Below are positions 1 to 7,140 of a stretch of DNA of 20,021 bases, in pieces. The notes beneath the pieces were generated by a model. The model worked only from the letters and a program-made list of their open reading frames with translations. It searched no databases and had not been told where the DNA came from. This DNA comes from CAZCBJ01 sp964496705. Its GTDB lineage: Bacteria; Chloroflexota; Anaerolineae; Anaerolineales; Anaerolineaceae. The translations under genes and the position numbers were made by a program. Location of the stretch: NCBI GenBank assembly GCA_964496705.1, contig CAZCBJ010000053.1, forward strand, positions 1 through 20,021, read 5' to 3'. Each line of letters opens with the position of its first letter. Within the stretch, counting starts at the first letter, position 1.

Positions 1-1001
1 TCCACGCCCAGGTGCAGCATGAAGATTGAGTCCATCAGCGGAATGTCGCGCACCTTCTCGGCAAAGCCGGCGGGCAGATGCGCCTCGCCCACCAGATGCA
101 GAAAGGTCTCCTCCGCCCCGCCCGAGGCGATGACCGCGTCCGCCGGGTGAAAATTTCCCTTGCCGTCCACCACGCCGGTCACCCTGCCGTCCACAACCTG
201 GATCTTGCGCACCGGCGCCGCGGTGTGCAGTTCGCCGCCGCGGGCGCGGATTTGTTCAGCCAGCGCGCTGACCAGCGTGCCGATCCCGCCCAGGATGCTG
301 TAATGATACAGCGCTTCGGCGTCGGCAGCCAGCACTCGCGGCAGGCGCTTTTCGTAAACCGGTTCAGGATTGAGGGCGAACACCCCCAGCCCCTGGAACT
401 GGCTGGGCGGGGTGAAGAAATCGGCCAGGATGGAGATGAAGACCATCTTGAGTTTGTCCGATTTGAAGTAGTCATCCATGACCTGCTGGGCGGACCATTT
501 GGCGCGCGGCAGGAAATGGAGCAGTTGCAGGTAGAGGCGCGCCTGCCAGTACAGCCGGGCCAGCCCGCCAACTGATTCCATGCGCCGCGCGTAGGTCATC
601 AGGCGCGTGAAGCGCAGGTAATCCGCCCAGTAACGATCCAGCCCGGCGGCTTCTCCGGGGAAGAGGCGCTTCATCACATCGAAACGCCACTGCGGTCCGC
701 CGTATGCGACCGGTTTGCGCAGCTCGAAATCCGGAAAGACGTAGCCGCGGTCATCCAGCGCCACCTGGATCTTGTCCAGCACGCCCAGCTCATCCAGAAT
801 GTGCCCCAGCGGCTCATCGCGGCCCAACCCTTCGATCAACAACTGGCCCAGGTCCCAGCGAAACCCGTCCTGCTCGAACGGCGCGGTCACCCCGCCCAGG
901 TGGTCATCTTGCTCGAACACGCTGACTGCATGTCCGGCGTTGGCCAGCGCCGCCGCCGCGGTCAGCCCGGCCAACCCTGAACCGATCACGATGACTTTCA
1001 T
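1..1001 (-). CDS. FAD-dependent oxidoreductase, CrtI/phytoene desaturase-like (partial, C-terminus outside window)
   Basis: The minus-strand reading frame is open from the ATG at 999-1001 to the left edge, giving 333 residues. The N-terminus has a dinucleotide-binding Rossmann motif GSGLAGLTAAAALANAGH followed by an acidic strand end (VFEQD) and the GG of a typical DxxxGG flavin motif (HLGG). This is the layout of NAD(P)/FAD-dependent amine oxidase and phytoene desaturase/carotenoid isomerase-like proteins, which are usually 450-520 residues, so about a quarter to a third is missing. A strong ribosome binding site (AGGAGG) lies just before the start. It is the last visible gene of a minus-strand series with only 23 bp separating it from the dehydrogenase upstream. 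The family oxidises or isomerises hydrophobic isoprenoid or amine substrates; the substrate here is unknown. Confidence in the family is good, in any specific desaturase call low. Confidence 0.85.
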   Translation of the reverse strand, partial: MKVIVIGSGLAGLTAAAALANAGHAVSVFEQDDHLGGVTAPFEQDGFRWDLGQLLIEGLGRDEPLGHILDELGVLDKIQVALDDRGYVFPDFELRKPVAYGGPQWRFDVMKRLFPGEAAGLDRYWADYLRFTRLMTYARRMESVGGLARLYWQARLYLQLLHFLPRAKWSAQQVMDDYFKSDKLKMVFISILADFFTPPSQFQGLGVFALNPEPVYEKRLPRVLAADAEALYHYSILGGIGTLVSALAEQIRARGGELHTAAPVRKIQVVDGRVTGVVDGKGNFHPADAVIASGGAEETFLHLVGEAHLPAGFAEKVRDIPLMDSIFMLHLGV

Positions 1002-1024
1002 GCTGTCCTCCTGTGATTGCGCTA

Positions 1025-2017
1025 TTATTTCTGGGCCAGCCGGCGCGCCTGCCGCTGGGCGGCGATGACGCGCTCTTCCCACTCCACCTCGTCGGAGTTG
1101 GGGATGCGCCCCTCGCGCTCCATCACCTCGATCACCGCGCGCATGCCCTCTTCCAGCGAGATGCGCGGCTGGAATTCGGGCACATCGCGGAACAATTTTT
1201 CGGACGAGTAATACACGTTGTGGGCGAATATCTCGTCGCAGATGTCGAAACCGGGGATGTTCATCTCGCGCAGGTCGGCCAGCGGCACCCCGACCAGCTC
1301 CACCTCGCGCCCCAGCACGCGCATGGCCAACTGGTGATACTGCTCCCAGGTGACGAAGCCGCGCCGCACCATGTTGTAGGTCTGGCCGATGGTGGTGGGG
1401 TGGCGCAGCAGGTTGGCGAAGCACAGCGCCGCGTCATCCACGTGCAAGTGCTGGTGCAGCGCCTTGCCGTCGCCGCAGATGACAATCGGCTTGCCCTTGC
1501 GCACCCGGTCGATCCAGGAGAAATCCCAGGCCACCTGGCGCAGCATGCCCTGCTGCGGTCCGTAGGTGGTGGAGGGCTTGATGATGGTTACCGGAAAATC
1601 TTCACGATGATATGCTTCCATAAAGGCTGCATCCGCCGCGGCTTTATTGCGCCCGTAATCGGTGAACGGGCGCAGGGGATGATCCTCGGTCACCGGCAGC
1701 CAGTCGTAGTCCACGCCGTAGGTGCAAACGGTGGAGCACATCACGAACTGCTTCACCCCGCGGAAGGCGCGGATGTCGCTGAGCGCGTCTTCGCGGCTGA
1801 AGCAGATCATATCGTAGGCCGCGTCGAATTTCTCGGTCTGCATGGCGCGCTCAAAAGCCGCCCGGTCGCTGCGGTCGCCCAGCATCAGGCGCGCGCCGGT
1901 CGGCACAGTCCCGCGCTGCCCGCGGTTGTAACACACCACCTCATGCCCCTGCTCAACCAGCAGGCGCACAAAACTGGCACTGATGTTGCCTGTGCCGCCA
2001 ACCACGCAAATTTTCAT
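1025..2017 (-). CDS. NAD(P)-dependent epimerase/dehydratase, extended SDR family
   Basis: The 330-residue protein has an N-terminal nucleotide-binding segment, VVGGTGNIS (residues 5-13), and an active-site Tyr-x-x-x-Lys at Y121/K125 (YGRNK), with S95/T96 in the right place to be the catalytic hydroxyl. The length is standard for extended SDR sugar-nucleotide epimerases, dehydratases and reductases. The glycine motif departs from the usual TGxxGxxG, with Ser at the second variable Gly position (TGNIS), as in some atypical extended SDRs. A GGAGGA ribosome binding site precedes the ATG at 2015-2017. It lies 32 bp after the glycosyltransferase and 23 bp before the FAD oxidoreductase, so it probably shares their transcript. 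It may make the sugar donor for the glycosyltransferase or modify the aglycone; the sequence does not decide which. Confidence 0.88.
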   Translation of the reverse strand: MKICVVGGTGNISASFVRLLVEQGHEVVCYNRGQRGTVPTGARLMLGDRSDRAAFERAMQTEKFDAAYDMICFSREDALSDIRAFRGVKQFVMCSTVCTYGVDYDWLPVTEDHPLRPFTDYGRNKAAADAAFMEAYHREDFPVTIIKPSTTYGPQQGMLRQVAWDFSWIDRVRKGKPIVICGDGKALHQHLHVDDAALCFANLLRHPTTIGQTYNMVRRGFVTWEQYHQLAMRVLGREVELVGVPLADLREMNIPGFDICDEIFAHNVYYSSEKLFRDVPEFQPRISLEEGMRAVIEVMEREGRIPNSDEVEWEERVIAAQRQARRLAQK

Positions 2018-2049
2018 ATCGACTCCTCCGGGGAAGATGGATGAGTCAA

Positions 2050-3306
2050 TTATACGGCAATTGCGTCCAAAATAATCTGCGCAGCGCGCGCGGCGCCGTT
2101 TTCGGCGCGGATTTTCTCGCCCATCAGCCGGGCGGCAGCCGTGATCTCAGCGCTCAGCGCCCGGGTGATGGCGCCGGCCAGTTGGTCGGAATTGAGTGTT
2201 TTGCGCGGGACTGGCCGGGCAGCCACCCCCAACTCGAACAGCCGCCGACCCCAGGCGAAGTTGTCGTTGCTGAACGGCACCACCACCCCCGGCACCCCGG
2301 CGCGCAGTCCGGCTGCGGTGGTGCCTGCGCCGCCGTGGTGCACCACAGCCGCCATGCGCGGGAACAGCCAGGCGTGGGGCGCGCTCTCCAGGACAAACAT
2401 GTCCTCGGGCAGATTGTCCGGGCGCGCCATACCCTGCCAGCCAATCGCCAGAATGCCACGCTGCCCGGCGAGCTTCAAAGCCTCCATCACCAGCGCGGTG
2501 GTCTGGGCTGCCTGGGTTGGTTCGCCGATGCTGCCAAAACCCACGTACACCGGCGGCCTGCCGCGCTCGAGGAAACTGAGCAGTTCTGGGGAGGGCTGCC
2601 AGCCCTCCTCTTCGTCCAGGAACCAGTAACCGGGGCTGTGGACATGCTCTGGCCAGTCCTTGGGCCGGGGGAAGACATGCTGGCTGCACGAGATCACAGT
2701 CGGCTGCCGGCGGGTGACCTGGCGGGGGTAGGGGCAGCCGAAGTCCGGCGGATTGGAACCGAATTGCTGCTTCCAAAACCGGCGAACCGGCGAACCGGAA
2801 GACCACATGATCTGTTCAAACAAGCGGTGGGTGAGCCGGTTCCAGGCTTTGCCAAGGCGCGGCAGGTTGTAGAAGAGCAATGCGGGGTACTCGTTGGTGG
2901 GGGTCATCGGAAAGGGGCTGGCCAGGATGGAGGGAATGCCCAGTTGGTGGGCGGCGAAATAACCGATGGCAGCAGCCGGGTGGTAGATGATCGCATCCGA
3001 GCCGCCGCACGCAGCGTAGAAATCCTGCTGCAGGTCGTAGACCAACTTTTTGAGCTGCTGAAAACTCAGCAGGAATTTGAGTGGATTGTCCGCCTGCCTG
3101 GCGCTGCGCACTTCATCACTGGCTGCCACCGCCGACACATCGCCGCGGATGGGAAAGAATTCCAGGCCGTGGCTTTGCACGAATGGGCTAAAGTTTTCGT
3201 GGGTGGCCAGCCGCACGCGGCTGCCCGCTTGCTGCAGCGCTTTGCCCAGCGCGATATAGGGCTGGGTGTCTCCCCTGGAACCTGCGGTGAGGATGGTGAT
3301 CAGCAT
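2050..3306 (-). CDS. Family 1 glycosyltransferase, UGT80/MGT (sterol or macrolide glucosyltransferase-like)
   Basis: A 418-residue GT-B fold glycosyltransferase. The N-terminal acceptor domain opens with ITILTAGSRGDTQPYIALG, the hallmark of the UGT80 sterol glucosyltransferase/MGT group, where the SRGD loop sits by the active site. The C-terminal donor domain has YVGFGSIG (about residue 256) and HHGGAGTTAAGLRAGVP (about 322), which bind the nucleotide-sugar diphosphate. The frame extends 12 codons further upstream to 3342, but the start at 3304-3306 is preferred because homology begins there, a GGGAGA ribosome binding site sits before it, and the longer form would overlap the end of marR. Related enzymes glucosylate sterols, hopanoids, carotenoids (CrtX) or polyketides. 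There is no signal peptide or clear membrane segment, so it should act on the cytoplasmic face. The acceptor is not predictable. Confidence 0.92.
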   Translation of the reverse strand: MLITILTAGSRGDTQPYIALGKALQQAGSRVRLATHENFSPFVQSHGLEFFPIRGDVSAVAASDEVRSARQADNPLKFLLSFQQLKKLVYDLQQDFYAACGGSDAIIYHPAAAIGYFAAHQLGIPSILASPFPMTPTNEYPALLFYNLPRLGKAWNRLTHRLFEQIMWSSGSPVRRFWKQQFGSNPPDFGCPYPRQVTRRQPTVISCSQHVFPRPKDWPEHVHSPGYWFLDEEEGWQPSPELLSFLERGRPPVYVGFGSIGEPTQAAQTTALVMEALKLAGQRGILAIGWQGMARPDNLPEDMFVLESAPHAWLFPRMAAVVHHGGAGTTAAGLRAGVPGVVVPFSNDNFAWGRRLFELGVAARPVPRKTLNSDQLAGAITRALSAEITAAARLMGEKIRAENGAARAAQIILDAIAV

Positions 3307-3338
3307 CGTTGTTCTCCCTGGATGATGATGAAAATCGG

Positions 3339-3767
3339 TCATGTGTTTTGAAAGTGTGTCACCAATTTGGCGAGGATGGCCTGAAGCTGGTCGGCCTCTG
3401 TTGGGCTGAGCGCAGCCCGGATGAATTCGCCGTATTGCTTCAGCGCCCGGGTTTTGGACGCAGCCAGTTGCTCGCCGGACTCCGACAGGCGCACGTGAAA
3501 CACGCGCTTATCGCGGCTGGACTGAGACTTGCTCACATACCCCATGCGGATCAGCTTGTTGATCGCCGCGGTGGCCGAGGCGCGGGTCACTCCCAGGCGG
3601 GCGGCAACCTCCGAGCAGGTGGGTTCGCCCAGCTCATGGATTGCGCCCAGATACTGGAACTGGTGGATGGTCAGACGCGCAAAGCCGGATTGGCTGCCTG
3701 CCTCCTGTAATGCGCGCTTGAGGGAGCCGTCCAGCGTGTCGATGAATTCAATCAACAGCTTGTCCAT
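3339..3767 (-). CDS. MarR-family transcriptional regulator
   Basis: A 142-residue protein of normal MarR length. A winged helix-turn-helix occupies roughly residues 30-100: the recognition helix region reads TCSEVAARLGVTRASATAAINKL and the wing has SSRDKRVFHVRLS, where the Asp-Lys-Arg pattern is typical of MarR proteins. The flanking N- and C-terminal helices would form the dimer interface. It is the first gene of the minus-strand series, 32 bp before the glycosyltransferase. A dyad with 9-bp arms lies on its own promoter (3780-3802), which suggests autorepression of the whole operon and release by a small phenolic or lipophilic ligand, as for many MarR proteins. The ligand is unknown. Confidence 0.93.
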   Translation of the reverse strand: MDKLLIEFIDTLDGSLKRALQEAGSQSGFARLTIHQFQYLGAIHELGEPTCSEVAARLGVTRASATAAINKLIRMGYVSKSQSSRDKRVFHVRLSESGEQLAASKTRALKQYGEFIRAALSPTEADQLQAILAKLVTHFQNT

Positions 3768-3779
3768 ATCTTATCCTTT

Positions 3780-3827
3780 TAATTAGTTAGACAAACTAAT
3801 TATAATGCATCCCACCTTGCCCGTCCA
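3780..3827 (-). promoter_or_regulatory. marR operon promoter with overlapping operator dyad
   Basis: Reading the minus strand, a -35 like TGGACG (3822-3827), a 17-bp spacer and a consensus -10 TATAAT (3799-3804) precede the marR start with a leader of about 25 nt. An inverted repeat TAATTAGTT / AACTAATTA (arms 3780-3788 and 3794-3802, 5-nt centre) covers the downstream half of the -10 and the predicted start site. Size and AT-rich symmetry fit a MarR-dimer operator. The repeat is seen directly; autorepression is inferred. Confidence 0.72.
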
Positions 3828-3932
3828 TCCGCTCTCTCTGGTGTCTGTCACTTTGGGAAAGGTCTTTTTAATTGGGTTGAATGCCTACGCTCTTCATCCA
3901 AACCTTATCATCTCCTTTTTGCCTAATATCAA

Positions 3933-4000
3933 TAGTAAATTACTAATAAAGAATATGTGATATTAAATATATTGTAATATTGTGTAGTACATAGTATAAT
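3933..4000 (+). promoter_or_regulatory. padR promoter region with two AT-rich dyads
   Basis: A -35 like TTGTAA (3972-3977), a 17-bp spacer and a perfect -10 TATAAT (3995-4000) lie upstream of padR, with GAGGTG as ribosome binding site at 4010-4015. An imperfect inverted repeat centred on 3987 (core TGTAGTACA, 8 of 10 positions paired over 3977-3997) fills the spacer, a usual place for a PadR operator. A second, perfect dyad TAGTAAATTACTA lies at 3933-3945. Local base composition is much more AT-rich than the surrounding genes. Confidence 0.6.
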
Positions 4001-4019
4001 ATATCATATGAGGTGAAAT

Positions 4020-4346
4020 ATGGAAAATGAACAAACCATTGACAATATCCTGTTGGAATTGCGGCGCGGGGTGCTGGCGCTGGCGGTGCTCAGCCAGTTG
4101 GAGAGCGAGCAGTACGGCTACTCGCTGATGAAACTGCTCTCCGACCAGGGGCTGGAGATTGACCAGGGCACGCTTTACCCACTGCTGCGCCGCCTCGAAG
4201 CGCAAGGCCTGCTGGAATCCTCCTGGCGGCTGGAGGAAACCCGCCCGCGGCGTTATTACGCGCTCAATGTTCAAGGAAAAGAAGTTCTCGCCCGCCTGAA
4301 AGACGAATGGAACCGGCTGTCCGGCGTGGTTGGGAAAATGCTGTAA
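4020..4346 (+). CDS. PadR-family transcriptional regulator
   Basis: A 108-residue winged-helix protein of the short PadR subfamily 2. It starts with the typical helix ELRRGVLALAVLSQLESEQYGYSLMKLL, followed by the recognition region DQGTLYPLLRRLEAQGLLESSW and the wing RRYYALNVQGKEVL. Small PadR proteins of this type repress their own operon and an adjacent membrane protein or transporter in response to a ligand or envelope stress. It is followed after 18 bp by the HAAS-domain membrane protein, a widely seen PadR partner. The ATG at 4020 has a ribosome binding site GAGGTG four nucleotides upstream. Autoregulation is likely given the dyad between its -35 and -10 boxes. Confidence 0.94.
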   Translation: MENEQTIDNILLELRRGVLALAVLSQLESEQYGYSLMKLLSDQGLEIDQGTLYPLLRRLEAQGLLESSWRLEETRPRRYYALNVQGKEVLARLKDEWNRLSGVVGKML

Positions 4347-4364
4347 GAAGAAAGGAAAACAAAA

Positions 4365-5387
4365 ATGGAACTTATCGATCGCTACGTGACCGAAGTCGGG
4401 CAACACCTGCCCGGCAAGCAGCGCGCTGACCTGGAAAAGGAAATCCGCTCGCTGCTCGAAGACGCGCTGGAAGACCGCAGCCAGGCCGCAGGCCGCCCCG
4501 CGGACGAAGACATGGCCGTGGAGCTGCTGCGCCAATACGGCCCGCCGGAGAAAATGGCTGCCTCCTACCTGCCGCCACGCTACCTGATCGGCCCGCGCTG
4601 GTATCCCAATTTCATGTTGACCCTGCGCATTGTGCTGGTCATCGTTGCCGTGGCGACGGCCATCGGCTTTGCATTGCGCCTTGCCCAGGCTGACCTGACC
4701 CCGGCTGCCTTTGGACAGGTGATCCTCGAAACCCTGGCCGGTCTGTGGAACGGCGCCATGCAGGCGCTGGGCGTGATCGTGTTGATCTTCGCCGTCATCC
4801 AGTACGCGCTGCCGATGGCCTCACCTGACCTGCCCGGCAAGCCCAAGACCGACTGGGACCCGCGCGGTTTGCTGCGCCAGCCGCCCGCCGAGCGCGTCAG
4901 CCTGCCCGGCATGATCTGGGAGATCGCCTTCACCCTGCTGGTCTTCGTCCTGTTCACCTTCTACTCTGACCGGGTCGGCATCTACTACGTGCGCACGTTC
5001 GGAGAGGCATGGCAGTTCATCCCGATCCTCTCGCAGGCTTTCTTTAGCTACCTGCCGATGATGATCGCGGTGTGGGGCCTGACCGTCGCCCGCGACATCC
5101 TCGTCCTGCGTCAGATGAAGTGGACGGTGACTGCGCACTGGTTCTCGACAGCCATTGAGGTCGTCACCCTGATCCTGGTGATCGCCATGCTGAGCGGTCC
5201 CAGCCTGATCTCACTCGACCCGGCGCAGATGAACCTGCCTGCCCCGGCGGATCAGGTGGTGGTCGAGGGCATTCAGCTCTCGGTCAACATCGTGTTGATC
5301 GTCGTGCTGGTGCTGACCATCATCAGCCTGTTCAAACGGCTGTATCGGTTGGTGCTAAAACCGGGCGGTGATTTGAAGACAGGTTGA
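4365..5387 (+). CDS. HAAS-domain multi-pass membrane protein
   Basis: A 340-residue protein. Residues 1-70 (ELIDRYVTEVGQHLPGKQR, then KEIRSLLEDALED and LLRQYGPPEKMAASYLP) match the short helical HAAS/DUF1700-type domain found beside PadR regulators. About six membrane segments follow near residues 84-104, 128-149, 182-201, 219-240, 259-278 and 303-323, with a short positively charged tail. It lies 18 bp after padR behind an AGAAAGGA ribosome binding site, so the two are almost certainly co-transcribed. The HAAS domain is thought to sense or relay signals to the PadR protein; what the membrane part does is unknown. No catalytic motif is visible. Confidence 0.85.
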   Translation: MELIDRYVTEVGQHLPGKQRADLEKEIRSLLEDALEDRSQAAGRPADEDMAVELLRQYGPPEKMAASYLPPRYLIGPRWYPNFMLTLRIVLVIVAVATAIGFALRLAQADLTPAAFGQVILETLAGLWNGAMQALGVIVLIFAVIQYALPMASPDLPGKPKTDWDPRGLLRQPPAERVSLPGMIWEIAFTLLVFVLFTFYSDRVGIYYVRTFGEAWQFIPILSQAFFSYLPMMIAVWGLTVARDILVLRQMKWTVTAHWFSTAIEVVTLILVIAMLSGPSLISLDPAQMNLPAPADQVVVEGIQLSVNIVLIVVLVLTIISLFKRLYRLVLKPGGDLKTG

Positions 5388-5394
5388 AGTTCAA

Positions 5395-5458
5395 GGGGCG
5401 GATCTGGGTCGTTGGGGGTCAGGTGATCTACGGCGCAGATCCGCCTCTTGGTTTGTTT
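5395..5458 (+). terminator. Hairpin after the padR-HAAS genes (possible terminator)
   Basis: Perfect 10-bp arms GGCGGATCTG (5397-5406) and CAGATCCGCC (5436-5445), extendable by a G-U and a G-C pair, enclose a 29-nt loop and are followed by a T-rich but interrupted run (5446-5458). The stem starts only 8-10 bp after the stop codon of the HAAS gene. The long loop makes it a less typical intrinsic terminator. Confidence 0.55.
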
Positions 5459-5460
5459 GG

Positions 5461-5497
5461 GGGAGATTGCTTCGCTCGCTGGCGCGAGGCAATCCCT
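5461..5497. repeat. REP-like intergenic stem-loop (GATTGCTTCGC type)
   Basis: GGG-A-GATTGC at 5461-5470 pairs with GCAATCCC (5489-5496), with one bulged A, around a GC-rich loop TTCGCTCGC...GCGAG. The wording GAGATTGCTTCGCTCGC...GCAATC resembles a family of short palindromic intergenic repeats known from many bacteria, including Chloroflexota. Only one copy lies in this window, so repetition cannot be shown here. Confidence 0.4.
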
Positions 5498-5519
5498 GAA
5501 TCGCCGGGGTGCAGAATCG

Positions 5520-5546
5520 TTGCGAACCCGCAACAGGTCGTATAAT
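5520..5546 (+). promoter_or_regulatory. murJ promoter, possibly giving a leaderless mRNA
   Basis: A consensus -10 TATAAT lies at 5541-5546 and a weak -35 TTGCGA at 5520-5525 (15-bp spacer). The -10 ends 6 nt before the preferred murJ ATG at 5553, so a normal start point would coincide with the A of the start codon. No ribosome binding site precedes that ATG. A 6-bp-arm dyad GTTGCG-AACC-CGCAAC (5519-5534) covers the -35 region and could be an operator. Confidence 0.5.
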
Positions 5547-5552
5547 TCACCC

Positions 5553-7130
5553 ATGACTTCCTCCTTCGCCAGCCGGCAGATCGCGCGCGGAGCCGCCACG
5601 GTGATGGGCGCAATCGTGCTGTCGCAGATCACCAGCCTGCTCGCCAAGAGCCTGCTCGCGCGCGCCTTCCCGGTCGCCGAGGTGGATGCCTTCATGGCTG
5701 CCAACCGCTTCTCGGAGATACTCTTCAACCTGCTGGCGGGCGGCGCACTGGCCTCCGCCTTCATCCCCACCTTCACCACCGCGCTGGAGCAGCAAACCCG
5801 CGCCGCCGCCTGGCGGCTGGCTTCGGCTATTGCCAACATTTTGGCATTGGTCACCCTCCTGGTCAGCCTGCTGGCGCTGCTGCTGGCGCCGCAGGTGGTT
5901 CGCTACATCCTGGCGCCCGGCTTCGCCAACGACCCGGCTGCGCTGGCGCTGACCGTGGCGCTGCTGCGCGTCCAACTGCCCTCGGTGATCATCTTCGCCC
6001 TCAGCGGTCTGATGATGGGCATCCTCAACACCCACCAGCGTTTTATCTTCCCGGCCCTCGCCCCCAGCCTGTACGCGCTGGGTCAGATCTTCGGCATCCT
6101 GGTCCTCGGTCCGCGCCTGGGCATCTTCGGCCTGGCCTGGGGGGTGGTGATCGGCGCCGGGCTGCACTTGCTGGTGCAGTTGCCCGACCTGCTGCGCCTG
6201 CCCGAGCGGTTGTACGGCCTGACCCTGGGCCGCGGCATCCCCGCGGTGGGCGAGGTCTTCCGCCTGATGGCGCCGCGTCTGCTGGGGGTGGCGGCGGTGC
6301 AGGCCAACTTCCTGGTCAACACCAACCTGGCCTCGCTCCAGCCGGTGGGCAGCCTGGCGGGCATTTCGCTGGCTTTCCCGATCATGTACATGCCGCTGGC
6401 CGCCATCGCCCAATCGGTGGCCACCGCTGCGCTGCCCACCTTCTCGGCTCAGGTGGCGCGCGGCGAGCACAACGCCATGCGCTCGTCGCTGGCCGCCAGC
6501 CTGCGCGGGGTGCTGCTGCTGGCCGTCCCCGCCTCGCTGGGGCTGATCTTGCTGCGCCAGCCGCTGGCGGCTTTTTTCTACGAGCGCGGCGCATTCACCA
6601 GCGCGGAAACGGCGCTGGTGGCCTGGGCGCTGCTGTGGTACGCCGCCGGGCTGGTGGGCCATTCACTGGTGGAGATCTTCAGCCGCGCTTTCTACGCGCT
6701 GCACGACACCAAAACCCCGGTGATGATGCTGGTGATCGCCATCGCGCTGAACATTGCCTTCAGCCTGCTGTTCTCGGCGGGATTTGCCCGCCTGGGCTGG
6801 GCGCCGCACGGCGGGCTGGCGCTGGCCAATTCGCTGGCCACCGCGCTGGAGGCGGCCGGTCTGTCCATCCTCATGCGCCGCCGCCTGGGCGGGCTGGAGG
6901 GCAGGCGCATCCTCAACGGGCTGGGGAAAGCGCTGCTGGCGGTGCTGGGCATGAGCCTGGCGCTGGTTGGCTGGCTGGCATTGAGCGCTGGCTGGTATTG
7001 CGGGGTGGTCGCGTTGGGCGGCGCGGCATTGGGCGGCGCGGTTTACTTTGCCCTGTTGGCTTTGCTGCGCACGGATGAGCTGGCGCAGGCCTGGGCTTAC
7101 GCCCGCCGCAAACTGGCGCCAAGAAAATAG
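5553..7130 (+). CDS. murJ: Lipid II flippase MurJ (MviN family)
   Basis: A 525-residue, highly hydrophobic protein of MOP-superfamily type with about 14 membrane helices. Family signatures include the first helix region GAATVMGAIVLSQITSL, the NxxNxxL stretch NTNLASLQPVGSLAGIS, the conserved FPIMYMPLAAIAQSVATAALP and the segment SRAFYALHDTKTPV, all typical of MurJ. It flips the undecaprenyl-linked peptidoglycan precursor lipid II across the cytoplasmic membrane, so this organism probably makes a peptidoglycan wall. The frame is open 35 codons further upstream (TTG at 5448), but that stretch is unrelated charged sequence, so the ATG at 5553 is preferred; it begins directly with the amphipathic start seen in homologues. 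A GNAT gene follows after 10 bp, probably in the same transcript. Confidence 0.93.
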   Translation: MTSSFASRQIARGAATVMGAIVLSQITSLLAKSLLARAFPVAEVDAFMAANRFSEILFNLLAGGALASAFIPTFTTALEQQTRAAAWRLASAIANILALVTLLVSLLALLLAPQVVRYILAPGFANDPAALALTVALLRVQLPSVIIFALSGLMMGILNTHQRFIFPALAPSLYALGQIFGILVLGPRLGIFGLAWGVVIGAGLHLLVQLPDLLRLPERLYGLTLGRGIPAVGEVFRLMAPRLLGVAAVQANFLVNTNLASLQPVGSLAGISLAFPIMYMPLAAIAQSVATAALPTFSAQVARGEHNAMRSSLAASLRGVLLLAVPASLGLILLRQPLAAFFYERGAFTSAETALVAWALLWYAAGLVGHSLVEIFSRAFYALHDTKTPVMMLVIAIALNIAFSLLFSAGFARLGWAPHGGLALANSLATALEAAGLSILMRRRLGGLEGRRILNGLGKALLAVLGMSLALVGWLALSAGWYCGVVALGGAALGGAVYFALLALLRTDELAQAWAYARRKLAPRK

Positions 7131-7140
7131 GAGCTTTGCC

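Noticed and set aside
1013..2044. Long plus-strand open frame antisense to the SDR gene.
   Set aside because: High-GC shadow of the real gene: His/Ala/Gly-rich, no motifs, and the opposite strand has a clear SDR with active site.
2041..3351. Long plus-strand open frame antisense to the glycosyltransferase.
   Set aside because: Shadow frame; the minus strand has full GT1 motifs and operon spacing.
5547..6662. Long minus-strand open frame inside murJ, rich in Gln, His and Arg.
   Set aside because: Composition typical of an antisense frame of a hydrophobic membrane protein gene; no start signal or domain.
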